From NCBI GenBank assembly GCA_963715575.1, contig OY970250.1:1-64000 (forward strand): a DNA stretch of 64,000 nucleotides, given 5' to 3'. This document shows positions 50,155-58,575 of this stretch, one piece after another. The notes under the pieces are model-generated. The model had not been told where the DNA came from. It worked only from the letters and a program-made list of their open reading frames with translations, and made no database searches. The stretch is from AC-32 sp963715575. Its GTDB lineage: Bacteria; Actinomycetota; Thermoleophilia; Gaiellales; Gaiellaceae. Position numbers and translations under genes: made by a program. Each line of letters opens with the position of its first letter. The stretch's first letter is position 1.

Positions 50155-51284
50155 ACTTCGACCTGACGCCCGAGCACGAGCTCGTCCGCTCGACCGTCCG
50201 GGAGTTCGCGGAGCAGCGTGTCGCGCCCGTCGCCGCCGAGCTCGACCGCGAGCACCGTTTCCCGTACGAGCTCGTGGCCGAGCTGGCCGAGCTCGGGCTG
50301 ATGGGGATGCCGATCCCCGAGGAGTACGGCGGCGCGGGCACCGACACGCTCTCGTATGCGATCGCGGTCGAGGAGTTGACGCGGATCGACTCGTCGGTGG
50401 CGATCACGATGGCGGCGCACACCTCGCTCGGGACGATGCCGATCCTGCTCTTCGGCTCCGAGGCGCAGAAGCAGCACTGGCTGCCCGACCTCGCCTCGGG
50501 CCGCAAGCTGGCGGCGTTCGGGCTGACCGAGCCGGGCGCGGGCTCCGACGCGGCCGCCTCGCGCACGACCGCGGAGTTACGCGACGGGCAGTGGGTCGTG
50601 AACGGCTCGAAGGTCTTCATCACCAACGCGGGCACCGACATCACGGCCTGTGTGACGATCACCGCGCGCACCGGCGAGGACGAGATCTCGAACCTGATCG
50701 TCCCGAACGGCACGCCCGGCTACGAGATCTCCGCGCAGATGGACAAGCTCGGCTGGCGGGCCTCCGACACGCGCGAGCTCTCGTTCCGCGACTGCGCCGT
50801 CCCCGAAGGGAACCTGCTCGGGGAGCGCGGCAAGGGGTTCACGCAGTTCCTCGAGATCCTAGACGGCGGCCGGATCTCCGTCGCCGCGATGGGCGTGGGT
50901 CTCGCGCAGGGCGCCTACGACCTCGCTTTCGCCTACGCGCAGGAGCGTCGGCAGTTCGGCAAGCCGATCGCGAAGTTCCAGGCGATCCAGTTCCAGCTCG
51001 CCGACATGGCGGTCGAGCTCGAGGCCGGCCGCGCGCTGACCTACAAGGCCGCGTGGCTGAAGGACCAGGGACGCCCGTTCGCCAAGGAGGCGGCGATGGC
51101 GAAGCTCTACACCGGCGAGCTCTCGCACCGCGCGGCGAACGCGGCGCTGCAGATCCACGGCGGCTACGGGTTCATGGAGGAGTCCGCGATCGCGCGGCTC
51201 TACCGCGACCAGAAGATCCTGGAGATCGGCGAGGGCACCAACGAAGTCCAGCGCATGGTCATCGCGCGGCACCTCGGGCTCTGA
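50151..51284 (+). CDS. Acyl-CoA dehydrogenase
   Basis: A 377-residue flavoenzyme oxidising acyl-CoA to enoyl-CoA. AFGLTEPGAGSDAAA is the first family signature, and QIHGGYGFMEESAIARLYRD leads to the catalytic base in EIGEGTNEVQR, where the glutamate is present as in SCAD/MCAD. Isovaleryl-CoA dehydrogenase usually lacks a glutamate here, so short-chain or branched substrates of another type are more likely. GTG start overlapping pepA (GTGA). It overlaps the convergent TPM-like gene by 26 bp. Confidence 0.94.
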   Translation: MNFDLTPEHELVRSTVREFAEQRVAPVAAELDREHRFPYELVAELAELGLMGMPIPEEYGGAGTDTLSYAIAVEELTRIDSSVAITMAAHTSLGTMPILLFGSEAQKQHWLPDLASGRKLAAFGLTEPGAGSDAAASRTTAELRDGQWVVNGSKVFITNAGTDITACVTITARTGEDEISNLIVPNGTPGYEISAQMDKLGWRASDTRELSFRDCAVPEGNLLGERGKGFTQFLEILDGGRISVAAMGVGLAQGAYDLAFAYAQERRQFGKPIAKFQAIQFQLADMAVELEAGRALTYKAAWLKDQGRPFAKEAAMAKLYTGELSHRAANAALQIHGGYGFMEESAIARLYRDQKILEIGEGTNEVQRMVIARHLGL

Positions 51285-51867
51285 GCCACCGGCCGGGGAC
51301 GAGGATGATCAGCAGGATGACCAGACCCGCGGCGACGATGATCAGGCGGTCGCGAGCCGCCGTGCTCTTCGTCTTGGTGGAGGGCAGCGTGATCCCGTCG
51401 GCGGCGGCGAGCGCACGCACGGCCGCGGTCGCGGACTGCGTGAGCTCGCCGGGCGTCTTCCCGATCGGGACCTTCGCGAGCACCCGCTGCTCCTTCGCGA
51501 CCGGCTTGCCGTGGTTGTAGATGCCAAAGCCCGACGGCTGCACGATCAGCACCCGCTTGGCGTAGACGAAGGCGAGCTCGCTGCCGAGGAACTTCGCGTA
51601 GTCCTGCGGGTGCCGCCAGAGGCTGAGGGCGGTGCCCAGGTCGCTCGTGAACGGGATCAGCGCGACTCGGATCTTGTAGCCGCGCTCGTTCGCGGTGTTG
51701 ACGGTCTTCAGTAGCGCCTCGCGGTCCGAGTCGGACAGCGTCGCGTCGAGCGGGAAGTAGACGGGCTGCGTGAGTAGGACGTCGCTCGCCGGGTCGCCGT
51801 TGGCGCGTGCGACGGGAGCCGCGAGCAGCGCGGCGGCCACCACCACGAGCAGCGCCCGCCGCCTCAA
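51259..51867 (-). CDS. Exported TPM-domain-like protein with C-terminal anchor
   Basis: A 202-residue protein. The TTG start (MRRRALLVVVAAALLAAPVA as signal peptide) overlaps the stop of the CtaG gene (TTGA). The mature part, with DATLSDSDREALLKTVNTAN and YKIRVALIPFTSDLGTALSL, resembles TPM-phosphatase-like domains that face the outside. A C-terminal helix (RLIIVAAGLVILLIILVPGR) anchors it. It is translationally coupled to the cytochrome-oxidase assembly genes and so may act in oxidase maturation. Confidence 0.7.
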   Translation of the reverse strand: MRRRALLVVVAAALLAAPVARANGDPASDVLLTQPVYFPLDATLSDSDREALLKTVNTANERGYKIRVALIPFTSDLGTALSLWRHPQDYAKFLGSELAFVYAKRVLIVQPSGFGIYNHGKPVAKEQRVLAKVPIGKTPGELTQSATAAVRALAAADGITLPSTKTKSTAARDRLIIVAAGLVILLIILVPGRWLRARGAAR

Positions 51868-52634
51868 CTCTCGAGCGCCCTCTGCGCCTCCTCTTCCTCG
51901 GACAGCAGCCGCAGCAGGAAGTACGACAGCGCCGCGAAGAAGACGATCATCTGCTCGCCGTTCATCAGGATCCCGCCGAGGTTCTGGTCCTTCTCGGGCG
52001 AGAGCCCCCAGAGGCGGGGCGCCGCCTCGTAGAAGCCGTAGAACGCGTTCCCGGAGAAGATCAGCGCCAGCGAGAGGAACGCCGAGCCGACGTAGGCCGC
52101 GCCGAGGTAGACGAGCCGCACCGCGCTCGAGAGCTGTTGCGGCAGCTCGGAGAAGACCGGCCACCAGAAGAGCAGCCCCGCCCCGAGCAGGAGCGCATGC
52201 TCGACGTTCAGCAGCCACGGGTGGCGCAGGGCGTAGTCGTAGAAGGCCGGCAGGTGGACGCCGTACCAGACGACCAGCCAGAAGGGCAGCACGAAGCGCG
52301 GCCTGGTCAGCGCGGCCAGCGGCCGTCCTCCGCTCCGCGCGACCGCGGCGCGCATCGCCGGGGTCAGGCCGAGCACCAGCAGCGGCGGCGCCCAGTCGGC
52401 GATCATCACGTTCTGCAGCAGGTGGACGAGCAGCAGGTAGTGGATCGCGATCGTCTCGAGCGGTGAGTTGAGCGAGACCGCGACGAGGGCGACCCCGAGG
52501 CCGAAGAGCGCCGCCCGCCAGCCCGACGGCCGCTCGACCGTCCGCGCCAGCCGCACGTAGCCGTAGACCGCCGCCGCCGAGAGCACGAGGAACAGCGGCT
52601 CGAAGCTGAACGACGTCGAGGCGGGCGTGCTCAC
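51864..52634 (-). CDS. ctaG: CtaG-type cytochrome c oxidase assembly protein
   Basis: A 256-residue polytopic membrane protein of the caa3-CtaG family (bacillus type), needed for aa3/caa3 oxidase assembly. Conserved segments are SPLETIAIHYLLLVHLLQNV, with paired H residues, and YGVHLPAFYDYAL then LLNVEHALLLGAGLLFWWPV. Seven helices are predicted. It overlaps the next CtaG-like gene upstream (52631-52634, ATGA) and is followed by the TPM-like gene. Confidence 0.9.
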   Translation of the reverse strand: MSTPASTSFSFEPLFLVLSAAAVYGYVRLARTVERPSGWRAALFGLGVALVAVSLNSPLETIAIHYLLLVHLLQNVMIADWAPPLLVLGLTPAMRAAVARSGGRPLAALTRPRFVLPFWLVVWYGVHLPAFYDYALRHPWLLNVEHALLLGAGLLFWWPVFSELPQQLSSAVRLVYLGAAYVGSAFLSLALIFSGNAFYGFYEAAPRLWGLSPEKDQNLGGILMNGEQMIVFFAALSYFLLRLLSEEEEAQRALES

Positions 52635-53440
52635 GTGAAGGCGGGCTTCCGCTGCCGCTCGCGGACGTACGGCCGCAGCAGCAGCGCGACGCAGATCCCG
52701 AGCGTCAGCAGCTGCTCAGTCATCATCACGACGCCCGCGAGGCGCTGGTCGGTCAGGGCCGAGATCCCGTGCGCCCCGACGTACCGCGGGTAGGCCGAGC
52801 TCGTCGAGAAGAGCAGCGCGGCGACGAGCGGCTGCGAGAGCGCAAGCATCCCGAGCGCGAAGAAGACGCGCTGCGGCCGCCGCAGGCGCCCGTGGCGCGC
52901 CGGGTCGACGAGCTGCGTCCACGCAAGCAGGCCGGCGACGAAGAAGCTCAGGTGCTCGAGGTCGTGCACGGCCTGGTGCGCCGCCGCGTAGTCGTAGACC
53001 GACGGGATGTGCCAGGCGTAGACGATCACCGCCCAGAGGCCGAGGCTGACGAGCGGGATCAGCAGCAGCGAGAGGAAGGCGCGCAGCGGGCGGAACGAGG
53101 CGAGCCGCCGCAGCAGGACCGGCGGCAGCAGGAAGAAGAGCAGCGGCCCGCGGACGGCGACGAGCAGCAGCGCCGGCGCCGCGTCGCCGATCAGGACGTG
53201 CTGCAACATGTGCGCCGAGAGGAGCTCCTCGTCGCCGAGGTGGTCGAGCGGCGAGACGAGCGGCAGCACGAGCAGCGCGATCCCCGCGGCGAACAGCGCT
53301 GCGCGGCTCCAGGGCGCGTGATCGGGCCGGCGGCGGCGCAGGCGGACGAAGGCCTGAACGAAGAGCACGAGCGCCAGCGTCGTGCCGATCAGGATCGCCG
53401 GCGGCATCTCCCAGTAGCTGGACGAATGGGCAAGCGGCAC
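52631..53440 (-). CDS. Second CtaG-like assembly protein
   Basis: A 269-residue relative of the neighbour, with the same histidine-rich segments: SPLDHLGDEELLSAHMLQHV, then YAWHIPSVYDYAAAHQAVHD and LEHLSFFVAGLLAW. Six or seven helices. Two CtaG paralogues in tandem suggest two assembly steps or a heteromeric complex. GTG start, with TACCCT 9 nt upstream; stop coupled to the next gene. Confidence 0.88.
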   Translation of the reverse strand: MPLAHSSSYWEMPPAILIGTTLALVLFVQAFVRLRRRRPDHAPWSRAALFAAGIALLVLPLVSPLDHLGDEELLSAHMLQHVLIGDAAPALLLVAVRGPLLFFLLPPVLLRRLASFRPLRAFLSLLLIPLVSLGLWAVIVYAWHIPSVYDYAAAHQAVHDLEHLSFFVAGLLAWTQLVDPARHGRLRRPQRVFFALGMLALSQPLVAALLFSTSSAYPRYVGAHGISALTDQRLAGVVMMTEQLLTLGICVALLLRPYVRERQRKPAFT

Positions 53441-53498
53441 CGCGCGGTCAGGGTAACGGTTTGACAGCCGGCCCTACCCGTCGTGATCCTGCCTGCAG

Positions 53499-54335
53499 AT
53501 GGGGCGCTTTCTCCTTGCGTGCTGCGCCGTCGTGCTCGTGGCCGGCTGCTCGTCCTCGTCGCGGCCGAGCATCGGACCGATCGGCGCTGCGCGGACGTAC
53601 GAGCTGTCCGGGTTCCAACCGAAACGCGTGCTCTCGCCCGGGCAGACGTCACTCTCGTTCACGATCCGCCAGCCCTCAGGCGCGGCGCTGACCGCCTACA
53701 AGCGCGGCGCGGGCCCGCACACGGGCATCCACCTGATCATCGTCCGCCGCGACCTGGGCGTGATCATCCACCGCCACCCGCCCGTCGCCGCGGACGGCCG
53801 CGTGTCGGAGACCGTCGACTTCCCCGCTGCGGGCCCGTACCGCGTGCTGGTGGACGCCTACCCGGCAGCGAAGGGCGCGCCCACGAACTTCCAGCTTCAC
53901 ACCGACCTCCGGGTGGACGGCGCCTATCGCCCACGGTCGCTGCCCGCCTTTTCCGCTCGCCAGCGGGTCGCCGGCTACACGGTCTCGCTGAAGGCGCCCA
54001 AGCAGATCCACCCGATCCAGGCGACCACGCTGACGGCGAAGGTGACCGACCCGAGCGGCAAGCCGGTGGTCTTCCACCCGTGGTACGGCGCGCTCGCCCA
54101 CGCGATCTTCTTCCGGCAGGGCTCGCTCGACTACTTCCACACGCACATCTGCGGGCCCTCGACGCCCGGGTGCGCGAGCGTGCTCGGCGGCGCCAAGGTG
54201 GTCGGCCGACCCGCCGGGCCCGGACAGCTGAACGTCGGGGTGCTGTTGCCGGTCGCGGGGACCTGGCGGCTCTTCCTTCAGTTCCGTGACCGGGGCCGCA
54301 TCATCACTTCGCCGTTTACGCTCTCGGTGCGATGA
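53499..54335 (+). CDS. Histidine-rich exported lipoprotein
   Basis: A 278-residue lipoprotein: MGRFLLACCAVVLVAGCSSS has the lipobox VAGC. Two beta-domains follow. The first carries GPHTGIHLIIVRRDLGVIIH then RHPPVA, and the second FRQGSLDYFHTHICGPSTPG, so clusters of histidines could bind copper. The start follows CTGCAG, without a strong Shine-Dalgarno. It is first in a coupled block that continues to the CopC-CopD fusion, divergent from the CtaG genes. Confidence 0.8.
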   Translation: MGRFLLACCAVVLVAGCSSSSRPSIGPIGAARTYELSGFQPKRVLSPGQTSLSFTIRQPSGAALTAYKRGAGPHTGIHLIIVRRDLGVIIHRHPPVAADGRVSETVDFPAAGPYRVLVDAYPAAKGAPTNFQLHTDLRVDGAYRPRSLPAFSARQRVAGYTVSLKAPKQIHPIQATTLTAKVTDPSGKPVVFHPWYGALAHAIFFRQGSLDYFHTHICGPSTPGCASVLGGAKVVGRPAGPGQLNVGVLLPVAGTWRLFLQFRDRGRIITSPFTLSVR

Positions 54336-54943
54336 AAGCGCGCCTTCTGGTGTGGCCGGCCGTCGTGGCCCTGCTCGTGCTGACCGCGCGCTGGCTGGCC
54401 TACGAGCTCGCGCCGAGCCCGCTGGCCCGCGTGCTGGAACACTCGGCCGGGGGCCCGAGCCTCGTGATCGTGACGCTCGTCTCGCTCGGGCTGGCCGTGC
54501 TCGCCTCCGTGCTCGTCGTCTGGCTCGCCGCGCTCGGCGTGCGCGAGCGTGCGCGCCTGCAGCCCGAGCGCGTCGCGCCGAGGCTACGGCTGCGGCGGCT
54601 CGCCGTTCGCGCGATCGCGCTCTGCCTCGCGAGCTCCCTGGCCTTCGCGCTGTTCGAGTCGTACCTGCACTGGCGGGCCGGGATCGGCTTCCACGGCCTC
54701 TCGTGCCTCGCCGGGCCGGTGCACCGGAACGCGATCCCGCTGCTCGCGGCGCTCGCCCTCGCCGCGTCCGCGCTGGCCGAGGCGGTCGAGCACCTCGTCG
54801 CCTGGATGCGCGCCGTCGTGCGCGAGCTCCGCCGCACCCGGCTCCTCGCGCAGCCCTTCGCCTCCTTCACGCCACTTGCCTCGCTCGCGCCGTCGCTCGT
54901 CACAGTGCAGCGGCGTTCGCGGGGACCGCCGCTCGCGGTCTGA
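54332..54943 (+). CDS. Four-helix membrane protein of the copper block
   Basis: A 203-residue protein with about four helices: VALLVLTARWLAYELAPSPL, then LVIVTLVSLGLAVLASVLVV, then AVRAIALCLASSLAFALFES and LLAALALAASALAEAVEHLV. Histidines occur in SYLHWRAGIGFHGL and GPVHRNAIP, on or near membrane edges. The ATG overlaps the lipoprotein stop. No family recognised; a role in metal handling is inferred only from place. Confidence 0.65.
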   Translation: MKARLLVWPAVVALLVLTARWLAYELAPSPLARVLEHSAGGPSLVIVTLVSLGLAVLASVLVVWLAALGVRERARLQPERVAPRLRLRRLAVRAIALCLASSLAFALFESYLHWRAGIGFHGLSCLAGPVHRNAIPLLAALALAASALAEAVEHLVAWMRAVVRELRRTRLLAQPFASFTPLASLAPSLVTVQRRSRGPPLAV

Positions 54944-54979
54944 CCCCGATCTCGCGAACAAACGAACAAAGGGAGAACG

Positions 54980-55552
54980 ATGAGATTCGTCCTGGCCGCC
55001 GCAGGCGCGGCCACACTCACGCTCGTGCTCGCAAGCGTCGCCTCGGCGCACGCGATCATGAGCCCACCTGTCGCCAAGTCGAAGGTGGCCCAGCAGTTCA
55101 CGCTCTCGGTGCCCACCGAGGAGGAAGGCGCAACCACGACCGAGATCGAGCTGACCGTCCCCGACGGCTTCTCGATCGACTCGTTCGAGCCCGCACCCGG
55201 CTGGACGCGCGAGGAGGCCGCAACCGGCTCCGGCGAGGAGCGGGTGATCCAGAAGGTGACCTGGAGCGGCGGCAAGGTGCCGACCGACGAGGACGCCGTC
55301 TTCCGCTTCAACGGCAGCATGGACTCGGACAAGACCTACCCTTTCCAGGTACGGCAGACCTACTCGAACGGCAAGCTCGTCGACTGGAGCGGGCCGGAAA
55401 GCTCCGACACGCCGGCGCCGACGATCGAGGCGGTCTCCGACCTCGGCGGCGGCTCCAGCTCGACGCTGACGATCGTCGCGCTGATCGTTGGCGGGATCGG
55501 CGTCGTGCTCGGGATCATCGGGCTCGCGACGAGAGGCCGGCCCTTGACGTGA
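54980..55552 (+). CDS. YcnI-like copper-binding protein
   Basis: A 190-residue exported protein of the YcnI/DUF1775 family. The signal peptide ends SVASA, so the mature chain starts with histidine (H24, then AIMSPPVAKSK). This N-terminal His with nearby aromatic residues (SFEPAPGWT) binds copper in the family. A C-terminal helix (about 160-185) anchors it. AGGGAGAACG precedes the ATG. It is coupled to the CopC-CopD gene by GTGA overlap. Confidence 0.9.
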   Translation: MRFVLAAAGAATLTLVLASVASAHAIMSPPVAKSKVAQQFTLSVPTEEEGATTTEIELTVPDGFSIDSFEPAPGWTREEAATGSGEERVIQKVTWSGGKVPTDEDAVFRFNGSMDSDKTYPFQVRQTYSNGKLVDWSGPESSDTPAPTIEAVSDLGGGSSSTLTIVALIVGGIGVVLGIIGLATRGRPLT

Positions 55553-57252
55553 GGCGCGCCGCGGCGCTCACGGCGGTCGCGGCCGCAGCCCTCGCGCTGC
55601 CCGCGGCCGCCTGGGCGCACGCGGCCCTGCTGCGCACCGTGCCGGAGGCGAGCCGGACGGTCAACGCGGCACCGCCCGAAGTGCGGCTCACCTACAGCGA
55701 GCCGATCGAGTCGCGCTTCGCGATCGTCTCGGTCACCGACGCGGCCGGGCGGCAGGTGACGAACGGCCGGCCGGCGAGCGCTCCCGGCTCGCCGCAGACG
55801 CTCGTCGTGCCGCTGCAGGGCGTGCCCGAGGGCTGGTACCTGGTCTTCTGGCGCGTGATCTCGGCGGACGGCCACCCGGTGCGAGGCGCGTTCACCTTCG
55901 CCGTCGGCCCGAACCCGGGGCCCCCGCCGCAGTTCCGCGTGCCCTCGCTGAGCGAGACCGCGACCACGACCCGGCTGCTCGTCTCGCGCTGGCTCGTCTT
56001 CATCTCGGCGCTGGCCGCGCTCGGCCTGTTCGTGCTGCGGGCGCTGATCGCGCGGCCCGTGGCGCGAGTCGTTCGCGGCACCTCGCTGCGGGCGCTGAAC
56101 GTCGCCTTCGCGGTCACCGTCGGAATCGCGCTGGTGCTGATCCCGGTCTACGTGGTGCTCACGACCGCGCAGTTCACGCTGCGCTCGGCTTTCGACCTCG
56201 GCGCGATCGTGCCCGTCGCTCGGGACTCGGGCTTCGGGCGGGACTGGCTCGACCTCGAGCTGGTGCTGGCGCTGTTCGCGGTGGCCGCGGCCGGAGCGCT
56301 GATCGTCGACCGCCCGGAACGCGAGCACCGCTCCGTGGTCGAGCTGCTGGCGCTGCCGGCCGCGCTCGCCGCCGGCGTGGCCGCGCTCCTCCTCCCCGCG
56401 CTCGCCGGCCACGCGGGCCAGAAGTCGCCCCGCGGCCTGGCTCTGCCGCTGGACGTCGCCCACCTCGGCGCGGTGGCGGTCTGGCTCGGCGGCCTGATCG
56501 GGCTCGTCGTGCTCTGGCTCTCGGCCGGCCGTGCCGGCCGTTCCGCCGTGCTCGCCTACGTCGTGCCGCGCTTCTCCGCCGTCGCCTTCTGCTCGGTGTT
56601 GCTGCTGATCGGGACCGGGATCGGTCAGTCGCTGCTCGAGCTGCCGACGCTCGCGTCGCTCTGGCAGACCTCGTACGGCCAGGCGCTGCTCTGGAAGATC
56701 GGCCTGCTCGCGGCGACCCTCGTGCTCGCGGGCGTGAACCTCGCGCGGACGAAGCCACGCCTCCAGGCCGGCGACGCCTCGGCGCCGCTGCTCCTACGGC
56801 GGCTGGTGCAGGGCGAGATCGTCCTCGTCGCCGCCGCCCTCTTCGCCGCCGCCGTGCTCTCCAGCCTGGCCCCGCCCTCGAGCGCCCTCGCCAGGGTGCA
56901 GGACATCGCCGCCCGCGTCGGGCCCGGCCCCGTCGCGACGACCGTGTCGAAGTCGCCGTACAAGGTGCACGTCCAGGTGACGCCGAACCGCGCCGCCGTG
57001 CCGAACGCCTTCCAGCTCTCGGTCACGAGGGACGGCAAGCCGGTCCGCGGCGCCGAGGTGGTCACGCGGTTCGACATGCTGGACATGGAGATGGGCGAGC
57101 AGAGTTACCGCTTCCGCGAGCAGCGGCCGGGCATCTTCTCGAAGTCGGCGCCCGCGCTGGTGATGGTCGGCCACTGGGCGCTCCAGTTCGAGGTCACCCC
57201 GCCGGGCGGGAAGCCGTTCGTGGTCACGCTGCTGGACAAGGCGAACGGATGA
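55549..57252 (+). CDS. CopC-CopD fusion with C-terminal FixH/YtkA-like domain
   Basis: A 567-residue fusion. The signal peptide ends AAAWA and the mature CopC domain starts AHALL-like with H24; ISADGHPVRGAFTFAVG gives the second ligand H109. CopD-like helices span about 140-440, with LALPLDVAHLGAVAVWLGGL. The C-terminal beta-domain (KVHVQVTPNRAAVPNAFQLS and MVGHWALQFEVTPPG) resembles YtkA/FixH. Together this would bind copper outside and move it into the membrane, probably for oxidase assembly. The start is GTG. Confidence 0.92.
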   Translation: MRRAAALTAVAAAALALPAAAWAHAALLRTVPEASRTVNAAPPEVRLTYSEPIESRFAIVSVTDAAGRQVTNGRPASAPGSPQTLVVPLQGVPEGWYLVFWRVISADGHPVRGAFTFAVGPNPGPPPQFRVPSLSETATTTRLLVSRWLVFISALAALGLFVLRALIARPVARVVRGTSLRALNVAFAVTVGIALVLIPVYVVLTTAQFTLRSAFDLGAIVPVARDSGFGRDWLDLELVLALFAVAAAGALIVDRPEREHRSVVELLALPAALAAGVAALLLPALAGHAGQKSPRGLALPLDVAHLGAVAVWLGGLIGLVVLWLSAGRAGRSAVLAYVVPRFSAVAFCSVLLLIGTGIGQSLLELPTLASLWQTSYGQALLWKIGLLAATLVLAGVNLARTKPRLQAGDASAPLLLRRLVQGEIVLVAAALFAAAVLSSLAPPSSALARVQDIAARVGPGPVATTVSKSPYKVHVQVTPNRAAVPNAFQLSVTRDGKPVRGAEVVTRFDMLDMEMGEQSYRFREQRPGIFSKSAPALVMVGHWALQFEVTPPGGKPFVVTLLDKANG

Positions 57253-57341
57253 GGGCGCGGCTGCTGATCGCGCTCGTGGCGCTGGCGGCCGCCGCCACGG
57301 CGTGGGTGATCGCGATCGACGCACTCCGCCGGACGATCTAG
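57249..57341 (+). CDS. Tiny membrane protein between copper genes
   Basis: A 30-residue ORF: MRARLLIALVALAAAATAWV then IAIDALRRTI. Almost all one helix with basic ends. It overlaps the fusion stop (ATGA) and its TAG shares a base with the next GTG, so its place between two coupled genes supports it as real. It may be a subunit or just spacer. Confidence 0.5.
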   Translation: MRARLLIALVALAAAATAWVIAIDALRRTI

Positions 57342-58300
57342 TGCGCCGGGCCGTGCTGCTTGCGTGGGCGATAGCGCTCGCCGTCCCCGGGACGGCGGCC
57401 GCGCACCAACGCACGGGACGGGTCGCGGTGGACTACACGGCGAGCGTCGCGCCGCTTCTCCCGCCGCTCAGTGGCGCCGTCACCGCGCGCGTCTACCGGG
57501 CCGACCTCGCATTCGGGCTGACCGTGCTCGGGCGCCACCGGGTGGTCGTGCTCGGGTACTCGGGGGAGCCGTTCCTCCGCTTCGGCGCCGACGGCGTGTA
57601 CGCGAGCCGAAGCTCGCTCACCGCCGCCGGGCTCGGGCTGGCGAAACCCGGCACCGGCTGGCGCTTGCTCTCGCACGATCCGCGGCTCGTGTGGCACGAC
57701 GCGCGCCTGCGCGGGCTCCCGGCCGGAGCCAGTCGAGGACGGTGGACCATCCCCGTGCGGGTCGACGAAACGCCTGCGGTGCTTCACGGCGAGCTCACAC
57801 GCGTGGAGCGGCCTTCAGCATGGCCGTGGCTCGCGATCGGCGCGTTCTTCGTCGCCGTGAGCGCCCTGGTCCTCGTCCGGCGGCGACCGGGCACGCTGAG
57901 AACCGCGGCTGTCGCGCTCGGCTGGGTCGCGGCGCTGGCAACGCTCCTCGTGGCGAGTGGCTTCGCAGGTGGGTCCACCGCGACCGAGGGCATCTGGGTG
58001 GAGGTCGGCAACGAGATCTTGTTCGTCCTGATCGGCGTCGGGTTCCTGATCGCCGGCTCGCGTGACGTGCGCGCGATCGCCGGGGGCGCGCTCGGCCTGC
58101 TGGCACTCGCGGTCGGCCTGACGAGCCTGCCGGTGCTCCTGCACGGAGTCGTGCTCTCGGCCTTGCCGGCGAACCTGACGCGCACGGCGGTCGTGCTGGC
58201 GATCTCGGCCGGAGCTGCGGCGGCCGCGATCGGCCTCGTGGTCTTCTTCGACGTCCTCGAGCACTACGAGGAGCCGGACTCGGTCGAGCGCTATCTCTGA
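57341..58300 (+). CDS. Exported membrane protein with mature N-terminal histidine
   Basis: A 319-residue protein. The signal peptide ends GTAAA so the mature chain begins HQRTG (H22). A beta-rich domain of about 130 residues with GYSGEPFLRFGADGVYASRS follows, then about six helices from AWPWLAIGAFFVAVSALVLV on. The mature N-terminal His echoes YcnI and CopC in the same operon and suggests copper binding. Family not recognised. The 3' end overlaps the convergent YCII gene by 10 bp. Confidence 0.7.
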   Translation: MRRAVLLAWAIALAVPGTAAAHQRTGRVAVDYTASVAPLLPPLSGAVTARVYRADLAFGLTVLGRHRVVVLGYSGEPFLRFGADGVYASRSSLTAAGLGLAKPGTGWRLLSHDPRLVWHDARLRGLPAGASRGRWTIPVRVDETPAVLHGELTRVERPSAWPWLAIGAFFVAVSALVLVRRRPGTLRTAAVALGWVAALATLLVASGFAGGSTATEGIWVEVGNEILFVLIGVGFLIAGSRDVRAIAGGALGLLALAVGLTSLPVLLHGVVLSALPANLTRTAVVLAISAGAAAAAIGLVVFFDVLEHYEEPDSVERYL

Positions 58301-58575
58301 AGCCGGATCGTCCAGGCGTCGATCGAGTCGACCACCAGGTGCGAGCCGCTCCACGGGTCGCGGGCGAAGCGCTCGCGGATCTCGTCCTCGGAGGCCGCCT
58401 CGACCGCGTGGGCCGTACGCAGCTCGTCGCCGAGCACGCCGCCGAGCACGATGAACCCGTCGTCGACGAGCCCGTCCATGAAGGCCGCGTGCACCGGCCA
58501 GCCGGACTGCTCCTCGAGCGGCTTCGAGTGGTCGTACTCGGGGCCCGAGCGGCGGAGGACGACGAGGAACATCAT
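58291..58575 (-). CDS. YCII-related protein
   Basis: A 94-residue small domain of the YCII/dimeric alpha-beta barrel type. It begins MMFLVVLRRSGPEYDHSKPL and has HAAFMDGLVDDGFIVLGGVL and the conserved FARDPW motif. It is predicted cytosolic. Family function is poorly known. Its ATG overlaps the stop of the upstream lipoprotein gene. Confidence 0.85.
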   Translation of the reverse strand: MMFLVVLRRSGPEYDHSKPLEEQSGWPVHAAFMDGLVDDGFIVLGGVLGDELRTAHAVEAASEDEIRERFARDPWSGSHLVVDSIDAWTIRLQR

